Shown in pieces: positions 32,026 through 40,270 of a DNA stretch of 44,105 nt. Source of the stretch: JBFMFR01 sp040752025 (GTDB lineage Bacteria; Chloroflexota; Anaerolineae; Anaerolineales; UBA4823); NCBI GenBank assembly GCA_040752025.1, contig JBFMFR010000057.1, forward strand, positions 1 to 44,105, written 5' to 3'. The notes below the pieces were generated by a model, which worked only from the letters and a program-made list of their open reading frames with translations, was not told the origin of the DNA and did no database searches. Both the position numbers and the translations under genes were made by a program. Every line of letters begins with the position of its first letter. The first letter of the stretch is position 1.

Positions 32026-32669
32026 ACAACATCCTCGGGAATATCCTGTTAGGCATCTCGCTGGCAGCTCCACTTGGGCCGTGCGGCGTCGCCATCATTC
32101 AAACCGGGCTGAAATTTGGCTTCCTGCGCGCTTTTCTGACCGGTCTGGGCATAACCCTGGCAGATACCACCTATCTCTTGATTGTTTACTTCGGGCTGGC
32201 CGGCCTGATCAGCATCCCGCTTGTAAAGATCGCTATCTGGTCGCTGGGCGCCCTGGTCTTGTTGTACCTGGGCCTCCAAAGCCTGCGGGAATCCCGGCGC
32301 GCCATCAACCTGGACAAGCCAGGCGGAACGAGTTCCGCGCTTTCCGCAACTCGCAGCCCGCTGCTGGTCGGCTACCTGATCAATATTTCCAACCCAATCG
32401 CCGTAGTATGGTGGTTAGGCGTGTTCGGATCGCTGTTGGGCGCCACGGCATCGCAGCAAGCCAACCAACTTCAGGCTCTGCTCGGCAGTTCCACCATCCT
32501 GGTTGGCATCCTGGCCTGGCATACCAGCATATCGCTGCTGACACATTGGGGCAAACGCTTCGTCAACCCCACCACAACCCGCTACATTTCCTTCTTCGCG
32601 GGCATAGCCCTGATCCTGTTCGGATTGCGCTTTGGCTACAACGCCATGATCACAGTGCTATACCGGTAG
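32022..32669 (+). CDS. LysE/RhtB-family amino-acid exporter
   Basis: A 215-residue membrane protein with six hydrophobic segments. The N-terminal 'ISLAAPLGPCGVAIIQTGLKFG' region (residues ~8-29; G-P-x-G motif) is the LysE signature, followed by 'ALVLLYLGLQSLRES' near 75 and 'LINISNPIAVVWWLGVFG' near 118. It starts with GTG at 32022, overlapping the pepF stop. Coupling to a peptidase suggests that it exports amino acids released by peptide breakdown. This is inference. Confidence 0.85.
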   Translation: MNNILGNILLGISLAAPLGPCGVAIIQTGLKFGFLRAFLTGLGITLADTTYLLIVYFGLAGLISIPLVKIAIWSLGALVLLYLGLQSLRESRRAINLDKPGGTSSALSATRSPLLVGYLINISNPIAVVWWLGVFGSLLGATASQQANQLQALLGSSTILVGILAWHTSISLLTHWGKRFVNPTTTRYISFFAGIALILFGLRFGYNAMITVLYR

Positions 32670-32736
32670 TGTTATACTTGAACCTTGCATGAGAACATCA
32701 TAGTACGGGCCTGACTCTCGATACGAGGACTAACTT

Positions 32737-34362
32737 ATGCAAACCAACTCATCCAGGCCTTTTGGCCGCGTAAGAGACATTTACAACGAATATCCTCGCC
32801 AGTTTTGGATCCTGGTGGGAGCTTCTTTCATCGATCACATCGGGGGGGCGCTGTTGTTCCCCTTCTTCACGCTTTACATCACCCAAAAGTTTGGCGTGGG
32901 CATGACACAGGTCGGTATCCTCTTCACCATGTTCTCGATCTCCGGCGTGATGGGCAGTATGATCGGCGGAGCGCTGACCGACCGGCTGGGGCGCAAAGGC
33001 ATGGTGTTGTTTGGATTGGTGATGAGCGCTATGTCCAGCCTGCTATTGGGTTTTGTCAACCGCATCGAGCTGTTCTTCATTGTCTCGATCCTGGTCGGCA
33101 TGTTGGCCAACGCCGGGGGCCCGGCCCAGCAAGCCATGGTCGCTGACCTCCTGCCCGAGAAGAAGCGTGCCCAGGGCTTCGGCATCCTGCGCATCTCTTT
33201 CAACCTGGCAGTCACCATCGGCCCAATGATCGGCGGCTTCCTGGCCTCCCAATCCTTTTTGCTGCTCTTTATCTGCGATGCCGTCGCCAGTTCGATCACG
33301 GCCATCGTTTTCTACCTGTCGCTGGCCGAGACCCGCCCGGCTCCTGTGGAAGGCGAACCCCAACCGAGCATGGCCCAGACCTTCAGCGGCTATCTGAAGG
33401 TTATGCGTGATACGGTCTTTGTGTGGTTCCTGGGCGCTTCTGCACTGATGGTCCTGGTGTACATCCAGATGAATACCACCCTGGCCGTTTACTTGCGCGA
33501 CACGCATGGAATCAGCACGCAAATGTTCGGTTACATTCTCAGCCTGAACGCGGGCATGGTTGTGCTGTTCCAATTCCCGATCACGCGTTGGATCAGCAAG
33601 TACCGCCCGCTGGTCGTAATGGCGGCGGGTACCCTGTTGTACGCGCTGGGATTCGGCATGTACGGCCTGGTTTCCAGCTACATCTTCTTCCTGGTGGCGA
33701 TGGTGATCATCACCATTGGCGAAATGCTGATCAGCCCGGTTGGGCAGGCGATCGTCTCGCAGTTAGCGCCCGAGGACATGCGCGGTCGCTACATGGCCGT
33801 CTTCGGCTTCAGTTGGGTGATCCCCTCCGCCATCGGCCCGCTGCTGGCCGGCATCATCATGGACAACGCCGACCCACACTGGGTGTGGTACGCCACGGGC
33901 GTGGTTGGGCTGGTTGCCGCCGCCGCGTACTATCTCCTCGAATGGCGTTCGACCCGCTCCCGCTGGTCTGCCATTGACAGGCGACTGGCGATCATCGAGC
34001 AATTAGAAGAGAGGAAAATTACTGCTGTGGAGGCCGCCAGCCAGCTAGAGTCTGTCCAGGAAGGGCCTTGGAGCAAGCTGGAACAGCCGGTCCAAAGCAC
34101 CGGTCGCCGCCACCTGCGCATCCGTGTCAGCGATATGGCTACCGGGATGATGAAAACCGATATGCGACTGCCGGTTGGCCTGGTGAACACAGTGTTGTAT
34201 GTTGGCGGCCGCCTGACCACCGATTTCGACAGCCTGTTGGACCGGGACTTGCAGGCGCTGGCTGCTCGCAGCGCATCGGATGGTGCTTCACAGACCATGC
34301 AGGCCGGGCGCTCGCAGCGTGTAGAAATATCACTCGAATCTGACCAGGAACCCGAAGAATAA
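32737..34362 (+). CDS. MFS transporter fused to a C-terminal SHOCT-like/YvlB-type domain
   Basis: A 541-residue protein. Residues ~20-405 are a 12-helix major facilitator: 'GGALTDRLGRKGMVL' (motif A) after helix 2, 'GGPAQQAMVADLLPEKKRAQ' near 128-147, and 'VSQLAPEDMRGRYMAVFGF' near 340. From ~415 on, 'RRLAIIEQLEERKITAVEAASQLE' (~424-447 in full) resembles the short helical SHOCT-like module, then 'HLRIRVSDMATGMMKTD' with 'RLPVGLVNTVLYVGG' matches the segment that follows that module in YvlB/LiaX-like bacterial proteins. The tail is acidic. The transported substrate is unknown. The fusion suggests regulation or oligomerisation of the transporter through the tail. Confidence 0.8.
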   Translation: MQTNSSRPFGRVRDIYNEYPRQFWILVGASFIDHIGGALLFPFFTLYITQKFGVGMTQVGILFTMFSISGVMGSMIGGALTDRLGRKGMVLFGLVMSAMSSLLLGFVNRIELFFIVSILVGMLANAGGPAQQAMVADLLPEKKRAQGFGILRISFNLAVTIGPMIGGFLASQSFLLLFICDAVASSITAIVFYLSLAETRPAPVEGEPQPSMAQTFSGYLKVMRDTVFVWFLGASALMVLVYIQMNTTLAVYLRDTHGISTQMFGYILSLNAGMVVLFQFPITRWISKYRPLVVMAAGTLLYALGFGMYGLVSSYIFFLVAMVIITIGEMLISPVGQAIVSQLAPEDMRGRYMAVFGFSWVIPSAIGPLLAGIIMDNADPHWVWYATGVVGLVAAAAYYLLEWRSTRSRWSAIDRRLAIIEQLEERKITAVEAASQLESVQEGPWSKLEQPVQSTGRRHLRIRVSDMATGMMKTDMRLPVGLVNTVLYVGGRLTTDFDSLLDRDLQALAARSASDGASQTMQAGRSQRVEISLESDQEPEE

Positions 34363-34370
34363 CGCTGACG

Positions 34371-34841
34371 ATGAAACTGGCTACACTTTGCTACATCCGG
34401 CGCGCTGGCCAGACTTTAATGGTGCATCGCATCAAAAAAGCCAACGACATGCACCAGGGAAAATGGAATGGCCTGGGAGGCAAGCTCGAGCCGGGCGAAA
34501 CTCCCGAGGAGTGCGCCCTGCGCGAGATCCGCGAGGAATCTGGGTTAGACGTTTCCAACCCGGTGTTCAAAGGCATCATCACTTTCCCCGGCTTTTCCAA
34601 CGAAGAAGATTGGTACACCTTTATCTTCGTGGTCGACTGTTTTGATGGCGAGTTGATCGACTCGCCAGAGGGTGTGTTGCGCTGGATCGATGACCAGGAA
34701 CTGCTCGACCTGGAGCTTTGGGAGGGTGATCGCATCTTCATCCCCTGGCTCGACCGCCCTGGCTTCTTTTCCGGCAAATTCGTCTACAAAGACGGTCGCC
34801 TGGTGGACCACGATGTGGTTTTTTATCACAATGGCGAATGA
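34371..34841 (+). CDS. Nudix hydrolase (MutT-like)
   Basis: A 156-residue Nudix enzyme. The Nudix box is complete: G-KLEPG-E-TPEECAL-REIREESGL (GX5EX7REUXEEXGU, residues ~37-59). 'MHQGKWNGLGG' before it and 'LRWIDDQELLDLELWEGD' after it resemble 8-oxo-dGTP diphosphatases such as YtkD/NUDT1-type proteins. It probably cleans oxidised nucleotides. It starts eight bases after the MFS gene and overlaps the HIT gene by four bases (ATGA). Confidence 0.88.
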   Translation: MKLATLCYIRRAGQTLMVHRIKKANDMHQGKWNGLGGKLEPGETPEECALREIREESGLDVSNPVFKGIITFPGFSNEEDWYTFIFVVDCFDGELIDSPEGVLRWIDDQELLDLELWEGDRIFIPWLDRPGFFSGKFVYKDGRLVDHDVVFYHNGE

Positions 34842-35218
34842 TCTATCTGGCTCGCTCCCCTCTCGCCCGCCTGTTCATCGGTTGGATATTCGCCCACATG
34901 AGCTTTGCCCTGCCCGTCAAACGCCTGCGTGAAACTCCCACGCTGCTGGCTTTCCACCACCCCAATCCCAGCTACCCCACGCACGTCCTGCTGGTCCCCA
35001 AAAAAGACATCCCCAGCCTGGCGGCCTTGGACCAGGCTGAGGATGAGTTTGCGGCTCGTTTTCTAACCGACCTGGTGCAGTGCGTTCGAGAGCTGGTGGA
35101 CGAACTCAACCTGGAACAAAGCGGTTACCGGCTGATCGTCAACGGAGGCAAATACCAGGACATCCCACAACTGCACTTCCACCTGGTTTCCGAGAGGCGA
35201 GAAACCACCGGATCGTAA
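34838..35218 (+). CDS. HIT-family protein
   Basis: A 126-residue histidine-triad protein. 'PSYPTHVLLVPKKDIPSL' (~46-63) and 'GYRLIVNGGKYQDIPQLHFHLVS' (in parts: 'YRLIVNGGKYQ' and 'PQLHFHLVS', ~103-121) are typical. The triad reads Q-L-H-F-H-L-V: the middle nucleophilic and third histidines are kept while the first is Gln. Nucleotide hydrolase or transferase activity is likely. It overlaps the Nudix gene by four bases, so both may act on nucleotides. Confidence 0.82.
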   Translation: MIYLARSPLARLFIGWIFAHMSFALPVKRLRETPTLLAFHHPNPSYPTHVLLVPKKDIPSLAALDQAEDEFAARFLTDLVQCVRELVDELNLEQSGYRLIVNGGKYQDIPQLHFHLVSERRETTGS

Positions 35219-35234
35219 AGTTCTTCAACTGGCC

Positions 35235-35855
35235 TCATTCTACTCCACGGCCGTAACGCTCGAATAACCCCATCACCTTGTCCGCGTAGGAATAACCGCC
35301 ATCCATTGGCCCATAGGAGTGCAGCGCCTCGCGCAAATCTCCGTAGCGCTTGACCAATCCTGCCAGCATTTTCGTGCCATAGGCGATATTGAACTCCGGG
35401 TCCTTCAACTGCTCAGTGGAAGGGCGGTTGCTAAAGCAAGGTCCATTGACGCAGGTGAAAGCGGCTGCCAGGCCGTCGCGTGGCATCACCTGCATCAGGC
35501 CCACAGCGCCGCTGCGTGAGTAAGCCACCGGGTCGCCGCCGCTCTCCTGCCAGATCAACGCCGCCACCAGATCAGGCGGCAGTCCATGCTGGTTGGCATA
35601 GCTGGTGATCAGCTCGCACCACTGCAGAACACTCCCTGGAAACCGATCGCTGACCGCGCAGGCAGCCGAGCTGCGATCGCTCTTATCTGCTCCGATCGCC
35701 AGCCTGCCAGGCGCGCCTTGCAAAGCAGAGCTGCCCTCGAGATTTTGCGGAGCTGCCGGGTAGGAGGCCTGGGCTGTAATCGCAAACAACAACCAGCCCA
35801 GGGCAAATGCGCCGAAGAGTGCACCTTTTAGTACCAGGGAGGGGCCAGACATCAT
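35235..35855 (-). CDS. exported lytic transglycosylase (SLT/LysM-less)
   Basis: A 206-residue murein lytic transglycosylase. An N-terminal signal or anchor (residues ~8-30) precedes a short linker. The SLT domain holds 'LVAALIWQESGGDP' (catalytic Glu in ESGG, ~107), 'SRSGAVGLMQVMP' (GLMQ motif, ~118-130) and 'NIAYGTKMLAGLVKRYGD' (~158-175). Two cysteines near 138-143 may form a disulfide. Its promoter region is divergent from a membrane-protein gene, and both promoters carry LexA-like operators, so it may belong to a damage response that remodels the wall. Confidence 0.87.
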   Translation of the reverse strand: MMSGPSLVLKGALFGAFALGWLLFAITAQASYPAAPQNLEGSSALQGAPGRLAIGADKSDRSSAACAVSDRFPGSVLQWCELITSYANQHGLPPDLVAALIWQESGGDPVAYSRSGAVGLMQVMPRDGLAAAFTCVNGPCFSNRPSTEQLKDPEFNIAYGTKMLAGLVKRYGDLREALHSYGPMDGGYSYADKVMGLFERYGRGVE

Positions 35856-35893
35856 AGTTCTTTCACCACCAGTTTACAGAATCAGATAGAACG

Positions 35894-35924
35894 AGTATAA
35901 TTCGAACTAATGTTCTATATACAA
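35894..35924 (-). promoter_or_regulatory. promoter of the transglycosylase gene with GAAC-N4-GTTC operator
   Basis: On the minus strand TTGTAT (35924-35919), a 19-base spacer and TATACT (35899-35894). Within the spacer lies GAAC-ATTA-GTTC (35904-35915 on the plus strand as GAACTAATGTTC). This matches the LexA/DinR box consensus GAAC-N4-GTTC of gram-positive-type LexA. The promoter spacing is longer than ideal. Confidence 0.55.
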
Positions 35925-35941
35925 CGCCAGCAAATTGCCTC

Positions 35942-35970
35942 TTGACAAACTAGAACATTTGTTCTATATT
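35942..35970 (+). promoter_or_regulatory. strong promoter with LexA-like operator in its spacer
   Basis: TTGACA (35942-35947), exactly 17 bases, then TATATT (35965-35970). The spacer contains the perfect palindrome TAGAACA-TT-TGTTCTA (35951-35966), i.e. GAAC-ATTT-GTTC. A repressor there would block RNA polymerase completely. The gene start is at 36066, leaving a ~90-base leader. Confidence 0.7.
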
Positions 35971-36065
35971 ATAACAAGAAACCATTGCAATGTCAATTGC
36001 CTTGTTCAGGTACCTGCGAATTACATTCGCCAACCGAACCGATCAACCTACTCAGGAGGCCAGTC

Positions 36066-36860
36066 ATGAGTACTACCAACTATGAGGGCCATTATGTTCC
36101 CTCGTTCCTGCACAGGTTCCGCCTGCAACGCGGCCTGGCATTTGGGGTGATTATCATCACCGCCCTGCTCGCTTTTGAGTTGTTCAATTACAGCACCACG
36201 GATTTTGCCCTCTCAGATTTGCTTGGAGATCTAAAATTCCTGGGGATTCGCTGGGCAACCATCCTGTCCATTGCCTTTTGCGGCATCGATTTCGCCGGCA
36301 TCGCCCGCCTGTTCACTCCCGAAGAAGGCTCGAACGAGCCCAATGAAGTCTGGTATCTGTTTGGGGCCTGGCTGTTGGCGGCGACGATGAACGCCATGCT
36401 GACCTGGTGGGGCGTCTCGCTCGCTGTCCTGGGTCACCAGACTCTGGGGAATGCAGTGGTCAATCGCGAAACGCTGCTGCGCATTGTGCCCATCTTCGTT
36501 GCCGTCCTGGTTTGGCTCATCCGCGTCCTGATCATCGGCACCTTCTCGGTAGCCGGGGAGCGCCTGTTCAGCCAGTCCGAGCAACCTCACTCGAAGCCGC
36601 GTTCTTACCCTCGCGTCAGCACTGCATCGGCGCCGGTGCGCTCATTGAGCAGCCGCGCCCAATCCTCGCGAGGCAATGCTAACTCGGCCAGTCTGGCGCG
36701 CTCCATCGCCAAATCTGCCAGCCAGTCGGATTCGGGCTACAATCGCCCTGAGCCGACCTATCATCCCGTTTCCATGAACGCCTCGCAAAACTCGTCTGGA
36801 GCTAATTCTCACACGGCCAGGCCGCCCATAAATCGCCCAGGCGCCTCGCCGCGGCGTTAG
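36066..36860 (+). CDS. uncharacterised four-helix membrane protein with Ser-rich tail
   Basis: No family that I recognise. The ATG at 36066 has AGGAGG seven bases upstream. The 264 residues have four membrane segments (~25-45, ~62-80, ~98-120, ~138-160), then a ~95-residue hydrophilic tail rich in Ser, Asn, Arg and Pro, likely disordered. A conserved-looking 'GIDFAGIARLFTPEEG' lies between helices 2 and 3. It is controlled by a strong promoter with a LexA-like operator and followed by a bidirectional terminator, so it is a single regulated gene. A stress-induced membrane protein is a guess. Confidence 0.65.
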   Translation: MSTTNYEGHYVPSFLHRFRLQRGLAFGVIIITALLAFELFNYSTTDFALSDLLGDLKFLGIRWATILSIAFCGIDFAGIARLFTPEEGSNEPNEVWYLFGAWLLAATMNAMLTWWGVSLAVLGHQTLGNAVVNRETLLRIVPIFVAVLVWLIRVLIIGTFSVAGERLFSQSEQPHSKPRSYPRVSTASAPVRSLSSRAQSSRGNANSASLARSIAKSASQSDSGYNRPEPTYHPVSMNASQNSSGANSHTARPPINRPGASPRR

Positions 36861-36880
36861 CGAACACCATGGCCGCCAGA

Positions 36881-36923
36881 AAACCCGGGCCTTGAGGTAA
36901 AATGCCCCTCAAGGTCCGGGTTT
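36881..36923. terminator. bidirectional terminator
   Basis: AAACCCGGGCCTTGAGG (36881-36897) pairs with CCTCAAGGTCCGGGTTT (36907-36923) with one wobble; the loop is nine bases. T-rich sequence flanks it on both strands. It serves the membrane-protein gene and the convergent histidine kinase gene. Confidence 0.85.
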
Positions 36924-36945
36924 CTATTTATCCTGGCTGGCCAGG

Positions 36946-38331
36946 TTATGTTTCCTCTTGCTGGCAGCTCTGCGCTGCCAGGGGCAGCCAGATGCAAAAA
37001 GTAGATCCGTGCGGTTCCCGGTTGCTGACTTCGATCTGCCCGCCATGATTCCGCACAATCCAGTAGGCAATCGAGAGGCCCAGGCCAAAGCCCTTGCCAT
37101 CCCGGCGCGTCCTGGATTTTTCTCCGCGGTAAAATCGTTCAAAGATGTGCGGCAGATCCTCCACAGGGATGCCCGGCCCATCATCGCTGACCGTCAGGCG
37201 CGCCCGGTTTTCCACTTTGCCCAGCCCGACCACCACCTCGCCATCGGACGGCGTGTATTTGATCGCGTTGCCGACCAGATTCACCAGCACCTGTTTCAAC
37301 CGGTCCTTATCGCCACACACCAATACCTGATCGATCTCGCCCAGGCGTAATTTCAAACGGTCTTTCGTCAGGACCTTCATCTGGCTCAATACTTCCAGCA
37401 GCAAGGTATCCAACTCCACCAACTCTTGCGCCAGCGGCAGCTTTCCCGACTCAGCCTGGGCCAGCAGCAACAAATCGCCCACCAGTCGCGTCAGGCGATC
37501 AACTTCGCTTTCGATCCCCGCCAGGGACTCATCATCCGTGCAGTTCATGCGGCGCATCAAATCGACGTTCCCCTTAATCACCGTCAGGGGCGTGCGCAGT
37601 TCATGACCGACGTCCGCCAGAAAGCGTCTCTGCGTATTGAACAGGTTCTCCAGACGGCTAAGCGTTTGGTTGAAAGCGTGGATCAATTGCCCGACTTCGT
37701 CATCTGGGGGCCCCTGGTAGGGGATGCGCCTGGATAGATCGTCGGCGCGAGTGATCTGCAGAGCCGTTTGCGTCACTACTTCCAACGAAGTCAGCGCCTG
37801 GTTCGTACTCACCCAACCGGCCAGACCGGCGACAGTCATCGACACCCCGGCGCCGACGAACAACACCCATAAGAGCAGGCGTTGCATCGAATAAACCAGC
37901 GATAAGCTGGTGGCAGCTTGCAAAGTGCCCACCAGGCGATTGCTATCCCGTATCGTCAAGGGCACGGTCAATACGCGCAGGCGCGCCGTGCCGACCTGTA
38001 CATCGCGATAAACCGGTAAACGCGCGCTTAGATTGTCGGGGTCAAGTGGGAAATTAAACCCGCGCACATTGATCGAGGCCGACTCGAGCTGTCCTTTGCT
38101 TCCCCAAACCTGGATATATACATCTGCAAACAAGTCCAGCTCGGGCAGCGATACCCCTAAAGTGCCCACGCGCGCTTTACTGATTACCTGGTTAGCAGCC
38201 AAAGCCAGGGTAGTATCCACCTGGTTGATCAAGGTGATACTGACGGAAACATACACTGCCATCCCGAACAGAAATAGAATCCCCCCGACAATAGAAGTAT
38301 AGAGTAATGCTAAGCGCGCCCGCAGTGACAT
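36946..38331 (-). CDS. two-component sensor histidine kinase
   Basis: A 461-residue membrane kinase. Two membrane segments (~8-32 and ~150-172) bracket a ~115-residue extracytoplasmic sensor. HAMP follows (~175-230), then the dimerisation domain with phospho-acceptor H243 in 'DVGHELRTPLTVIKG', and a HATPase domain with N-box 'VNLVGNAIKYTP', G1 'DDGPGI' and G2 'GFGLGLSIAY'. The start is ATG 38331; a TTG twelve bases earlier is possible. It lies 15 bases after the stop of the OmpR-type regulator gene. The stimulus is unknown. Confidence 0.92.
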   Translation of the reverse strand: MSLRARLALLYTSIVGGILFLFGMAVYVSVSITLINQVDTTLALAANQVISKARVGTLGVSLPELDLFADVYIQVWGSKGQLESASINVRGFNFPLDPDNLSARLPVYRDVQVGTARLRVLTVPLTIRDSNRLVGTLQAATSLSLVYSMQRLLLWVLFVGAGVSMTVAGLAGWVSTNQALTSLEVVTQTALQITRADDLSRRIPYQGPPDDEVGQLIHAFNQTLSRLENLFNTQRRFLADVGHELRTPLTVIKGNVDLMRRMNCTDDESLAGIESEVDRLTRLVGDLLLLAQAESGKLPLAQELVELDTLLLEVLSQMKVLTKDRLKLRLGEIDQVLVCGDKDRLKQVLVNLVGNAIKYTPSDGEVVVGLGKVENRARLTVSDDGPGIPVEDLPHIFERFYRGEKSRTRRDGKGFGLGLSIAYWIVRNHGGQIEVSNREPHGSTFCIWLPLAAQSCQQEET

Positions 38332-38346
38332 TGCGGCAGACAATCT

Positions 38347-39024
38347 TTACGAAGCTTCCCGCAAAACGTAGCCCATACCTCGCACTGTATGAATCAGGCG
38401 CGCTTCGTTGTTAGCCTCTAACTTCTGGCGTAGATAACGAATATAGACTTCGATGATATTGCTCTCTCCACCGAAATCGTAGCCCCATACCCGGTCGAAG
38501 ATCATGTCACGGGTTAGAACCTGGCGCGGGTGGCGCAAGAAAAGTTCTAGCAGTTCATATTCCTTGGCGGTCAAAGCAATCACCCGATCGCCACGCGATG
38601 CCTGGCGGGTGCCGGTATCCAAAGCCAGATCGGCAAACCGCAGCACCTGAGGACGGCTGGGTTGAGCGCGGCGCAGCAGGGCGCGAATGCGCGCTAGCAG
38701 TTCGTCCAGGTTGAACGGTTTGACCATGTAGTCATCCGCGCCCATATCCAGGCCCTGAATCCGGTCATTGACCGTGTCCTTGGCCGTCAGGATCAGAATC
38801 GGCACGGATCCCCCAGTTCGCAGTCGCCGGCAGACTTCCAGACCATCGATCCCCGGAAGCATCAAATCCAGCACAACCAGGTCTGGCGGGTTATCGCGCG
38901 CCAGGGTCAGACCTGATTGTCCATCGGGCGCTGTGTCTACTTGATAGCCTTCATAAGCTAGGCCCCGGCGTAGGAACTTCAGGATCGCCTCATCATCTTC
39001 GATAATCAAAATACGTGCGCTCAT
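38347..39024 (-). CDS. OmpR/PhoB-family response regulator
   Basis: A 225-residue regulator. The receiver domain has the acidic pair D10/D11, phospho-acceptor D53 in 'VVLDLMLPG', Thr in 'ILTAKD' and the conserved Lys after it. A winged-helix DNA-binding domain follows from ~130 ('LTAKEYELLELFLRHPRQVLTR', with 'VRGMGYVLRE' at the end). GGAGGG precedes the ATG. It is first in a two-gene operon with the histidine kinase. A TATATT-like -10 is visible between it and the rplL terminator. Confidence 0.94.
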   Translation of the reverse strand: MSARILIIEDDEAILKFLRRGLAYEGYQVDTAPDGQSGLTLARDNPPDLVVLDLMLPGIDGLEVCRRLRTGGSVPILILTAKDTVNDRIQGLDMGADDYMVKPFNLDELLARIRALLRRAQPSRPQVLRFADLALDTGTRQASRGDRVIALTAKEYELLELFLRHPRQVLTRDMIFDRVWGYDFGGESNIIEVYIRYLRQKLEANNEARLIHTVRGMGYVLREAS

Positions 39025-39062
39025 AAGCCCTCCAGTATTCTTATTAATATACCACAGGCTTG

Positions 39063-39098
39063 AAAAAGTAAAAAGGCCACCCGAGGTGACCTTTTTAC
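39063..39098 (-). terminator. terminator of the ribosomal-protein operon
   Basis: GTAAAAAGGCCACC (39068-39081), loop CGA and GGTGACCTTTTTAC (39085-39098) pair over 14 bases with one wobble; on the minus strand ACTTTTTC follows. It separates rplL from the two-component genes. Confidence 0.88.
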
Positions 39099-39123
39099 AA
39101 TCGTGGGATACAGGTTGAAGGGA

Positions 39124-39504
39124 TTAAGCAATCTCGATCACGGCGCCAGCGGCCTCGAGCTTGCCCTTGGCATCGTTGGCGGCTTCCTTGCTAACTGCCT
39201 CCAAGATCTTGCTGCCAGCGGTCTCTGCGACTTCCTTGGCCTCTTTAAGGCCCAGGTTGGTCAACTGGCGGATGGTCTTGATGACCTCGATCTTCTTGGG
39301 GCCGGCATCCTTGATGACCACGTCGAACTCGGTCTTTTCTTCCTCGGGTTCAGCAGCCGCTGCCGGGCCAGCCGCCATAGCAGCCATCGCCACCGGAGCA
39401 GCAGCCGAGACGCCCCACTTATCCTCGAGTTTCTTTACCAGTTCCGCAGCTTCGAGAACCGAGAGCTTGCTCAGTTCTTCAACGAGTTTTTCCAGATCAG
39501 CCAT
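39124..39504 (-). CDS. rplL: ribosomal protein L7/L12
   Basis: Stalk protein of the 50S subunit, 126 residues. N-terminal dimerisation helices come first ('LEKLVEELSKLSVLEAAELV'), then an Ala/Gly/Glu hinge (~36-56) and the globular C-terminal domain with 'TEFDVVIKDAG', 'KIEVIKTIRQLTNLGLKEAK' and 'KEAANDAKGKLEAAGAVIEI', the EF-G/EF-Tu contact surface. It lies 44 bases after rplJ, under the same L10 leader control. Confidence 0.97.
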   Translation of the reverse strand: MADLEKLVEELSKLSVLEAAELVKKLEDKWGVSAAAPVAMAAMAAGPAAAAEPEEEKTEFDVVIKDAGPKKIEVIKTIRQLTNLGLKEAKEVAETAGSKILEAVSKEAANDAKGKLEAAGAVIEIA

Positions 39505-39548
39505 TTTCGTACTCCTTGTACATGATATCCAGTGAATAGATCGTGACG

Positions 39549-40085
39549 CTATGCCGCAGCCGGCGCAGCATCCTTGTCAGTATATGCCTTCAACACAGCC
39601 GCCACCTGGCGGGCCGGTTCGGCCAGTGTGCGTGCCAGCTTGCTGGCCGGCGCCATAATGGTGCCCAGGATTTGGGCGCGCATGACCGGCAGCGGGGGCA
39701 GGTCAGCCAGAGCCTTTACGGCTTGCTCATCGATCGGTTTTCGATCCAGGTAGCCGCCTTTGACTTTGACGAAATCGGATGTACGAGCAAATTCCGTAAT
39801 CACTTTCGCCATCGCAGGGGCATCCTGAAAAGCGAAGGCTACCGCAGTGCTGCCTTCCAGCAATTTCTCAGGCACTTGCACACCCGCGGATTCAAACGCG
39901 ACCTTGCCCAACGTATTCTTGATGATATGAAACTCACCGCCCGCTTCACGGACTTTGGCGCGCAGATCATCGATCTGCTTCATCGACAGACCTGTGTACT
40001 CGGTCATGATCAGGGCCTGACTGCGATTCAGCCAATCAGTATACTGGGCAACAAAATCTTCCTTGCGCTGCCTTGTAATCGCCAA
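39549..40085 (-). CDS. rplJ: ribosomal protein L10
   Basis: Stalk base protein of the 50S subunit, 178 residues. 'LNRSQALIMTEYTGLSMKQI' and 'FHIIKNTLGKVA' are standard L10 segments, and the C-terminal helix binds L7/L12 dimers. No ATG is available; TTG at 40085 with AGGAGG eight bases upstream is the start. An L10 leader and attenuator precede it. In other bacteria the L10-L7/L12 complex represses its own mRNA by binding the leader. Confidence 0.95.
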   Translation of the reverse strand: MAITRQRKEDFVAQYTDWLNRSQALIMTEYTGLSMKQIDDLRAKVREAGGEFHIIKNTLGKVAFESAGVQVPEKLLEGSTAVAFAFQDAPAMAKVITEFARTSDFVKVKGGYLDRKPIDEQAVKALADLPPLPVMRAQILGTIMAPASKLARTLAEPARQVAAVLKAYTDKDAAPAAA

Positions 40086-40104
40086 TGCTACTTACCTCCT
40101 TCCA

Positions 40105-40141
40105 ACAAAAAGTCTTTGCCTCGCACAGCTTGGCAAAGACT
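40105..40141 (-). terminator. attenuator in the L10 leader
   Basis: AGTCTTTGCC and GGCAAAGACT (plus-strand 40111-40120 and 40132-40141) form a ten-base-pair stem with an 11-base loop, followed by TTTTTG on the minus strand. It lies between the leader core and the rplJ ribosome-binding site, so it can stop transcription before rplJ. Confidence 0.8.
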
Positions 40142-40265
40142 CTCCCACCGCGGAGTCGCGGTTGTCTTCAGGAGTGGTCTCCACCTCGGCAGGAAATTAA
40201 GCCGCCAATCCAACTGGCCGCACCTGCTGTCTCTGGCGAAGCGCAAAGCAACAACTGTTGCTATT
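40105..40265 (-). ncRNA. ribosomal protein L10 leader
   Basis: The rplA-rplJ gap is untranslated and contains the conserved L10-leader core on the minus strand: 'AGAGACAGCAGGTGC' upstream and 'CCTGCCGAGGTGGAGAC' downstream, which pair through GCAGG/CCTGC. This is the binding site for the L10(L12)4 complex. With the attenuator it gives feedback control of rplJ-rplL. Confidence 0.85.
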
Positions 40266-40270
40266 TTACA

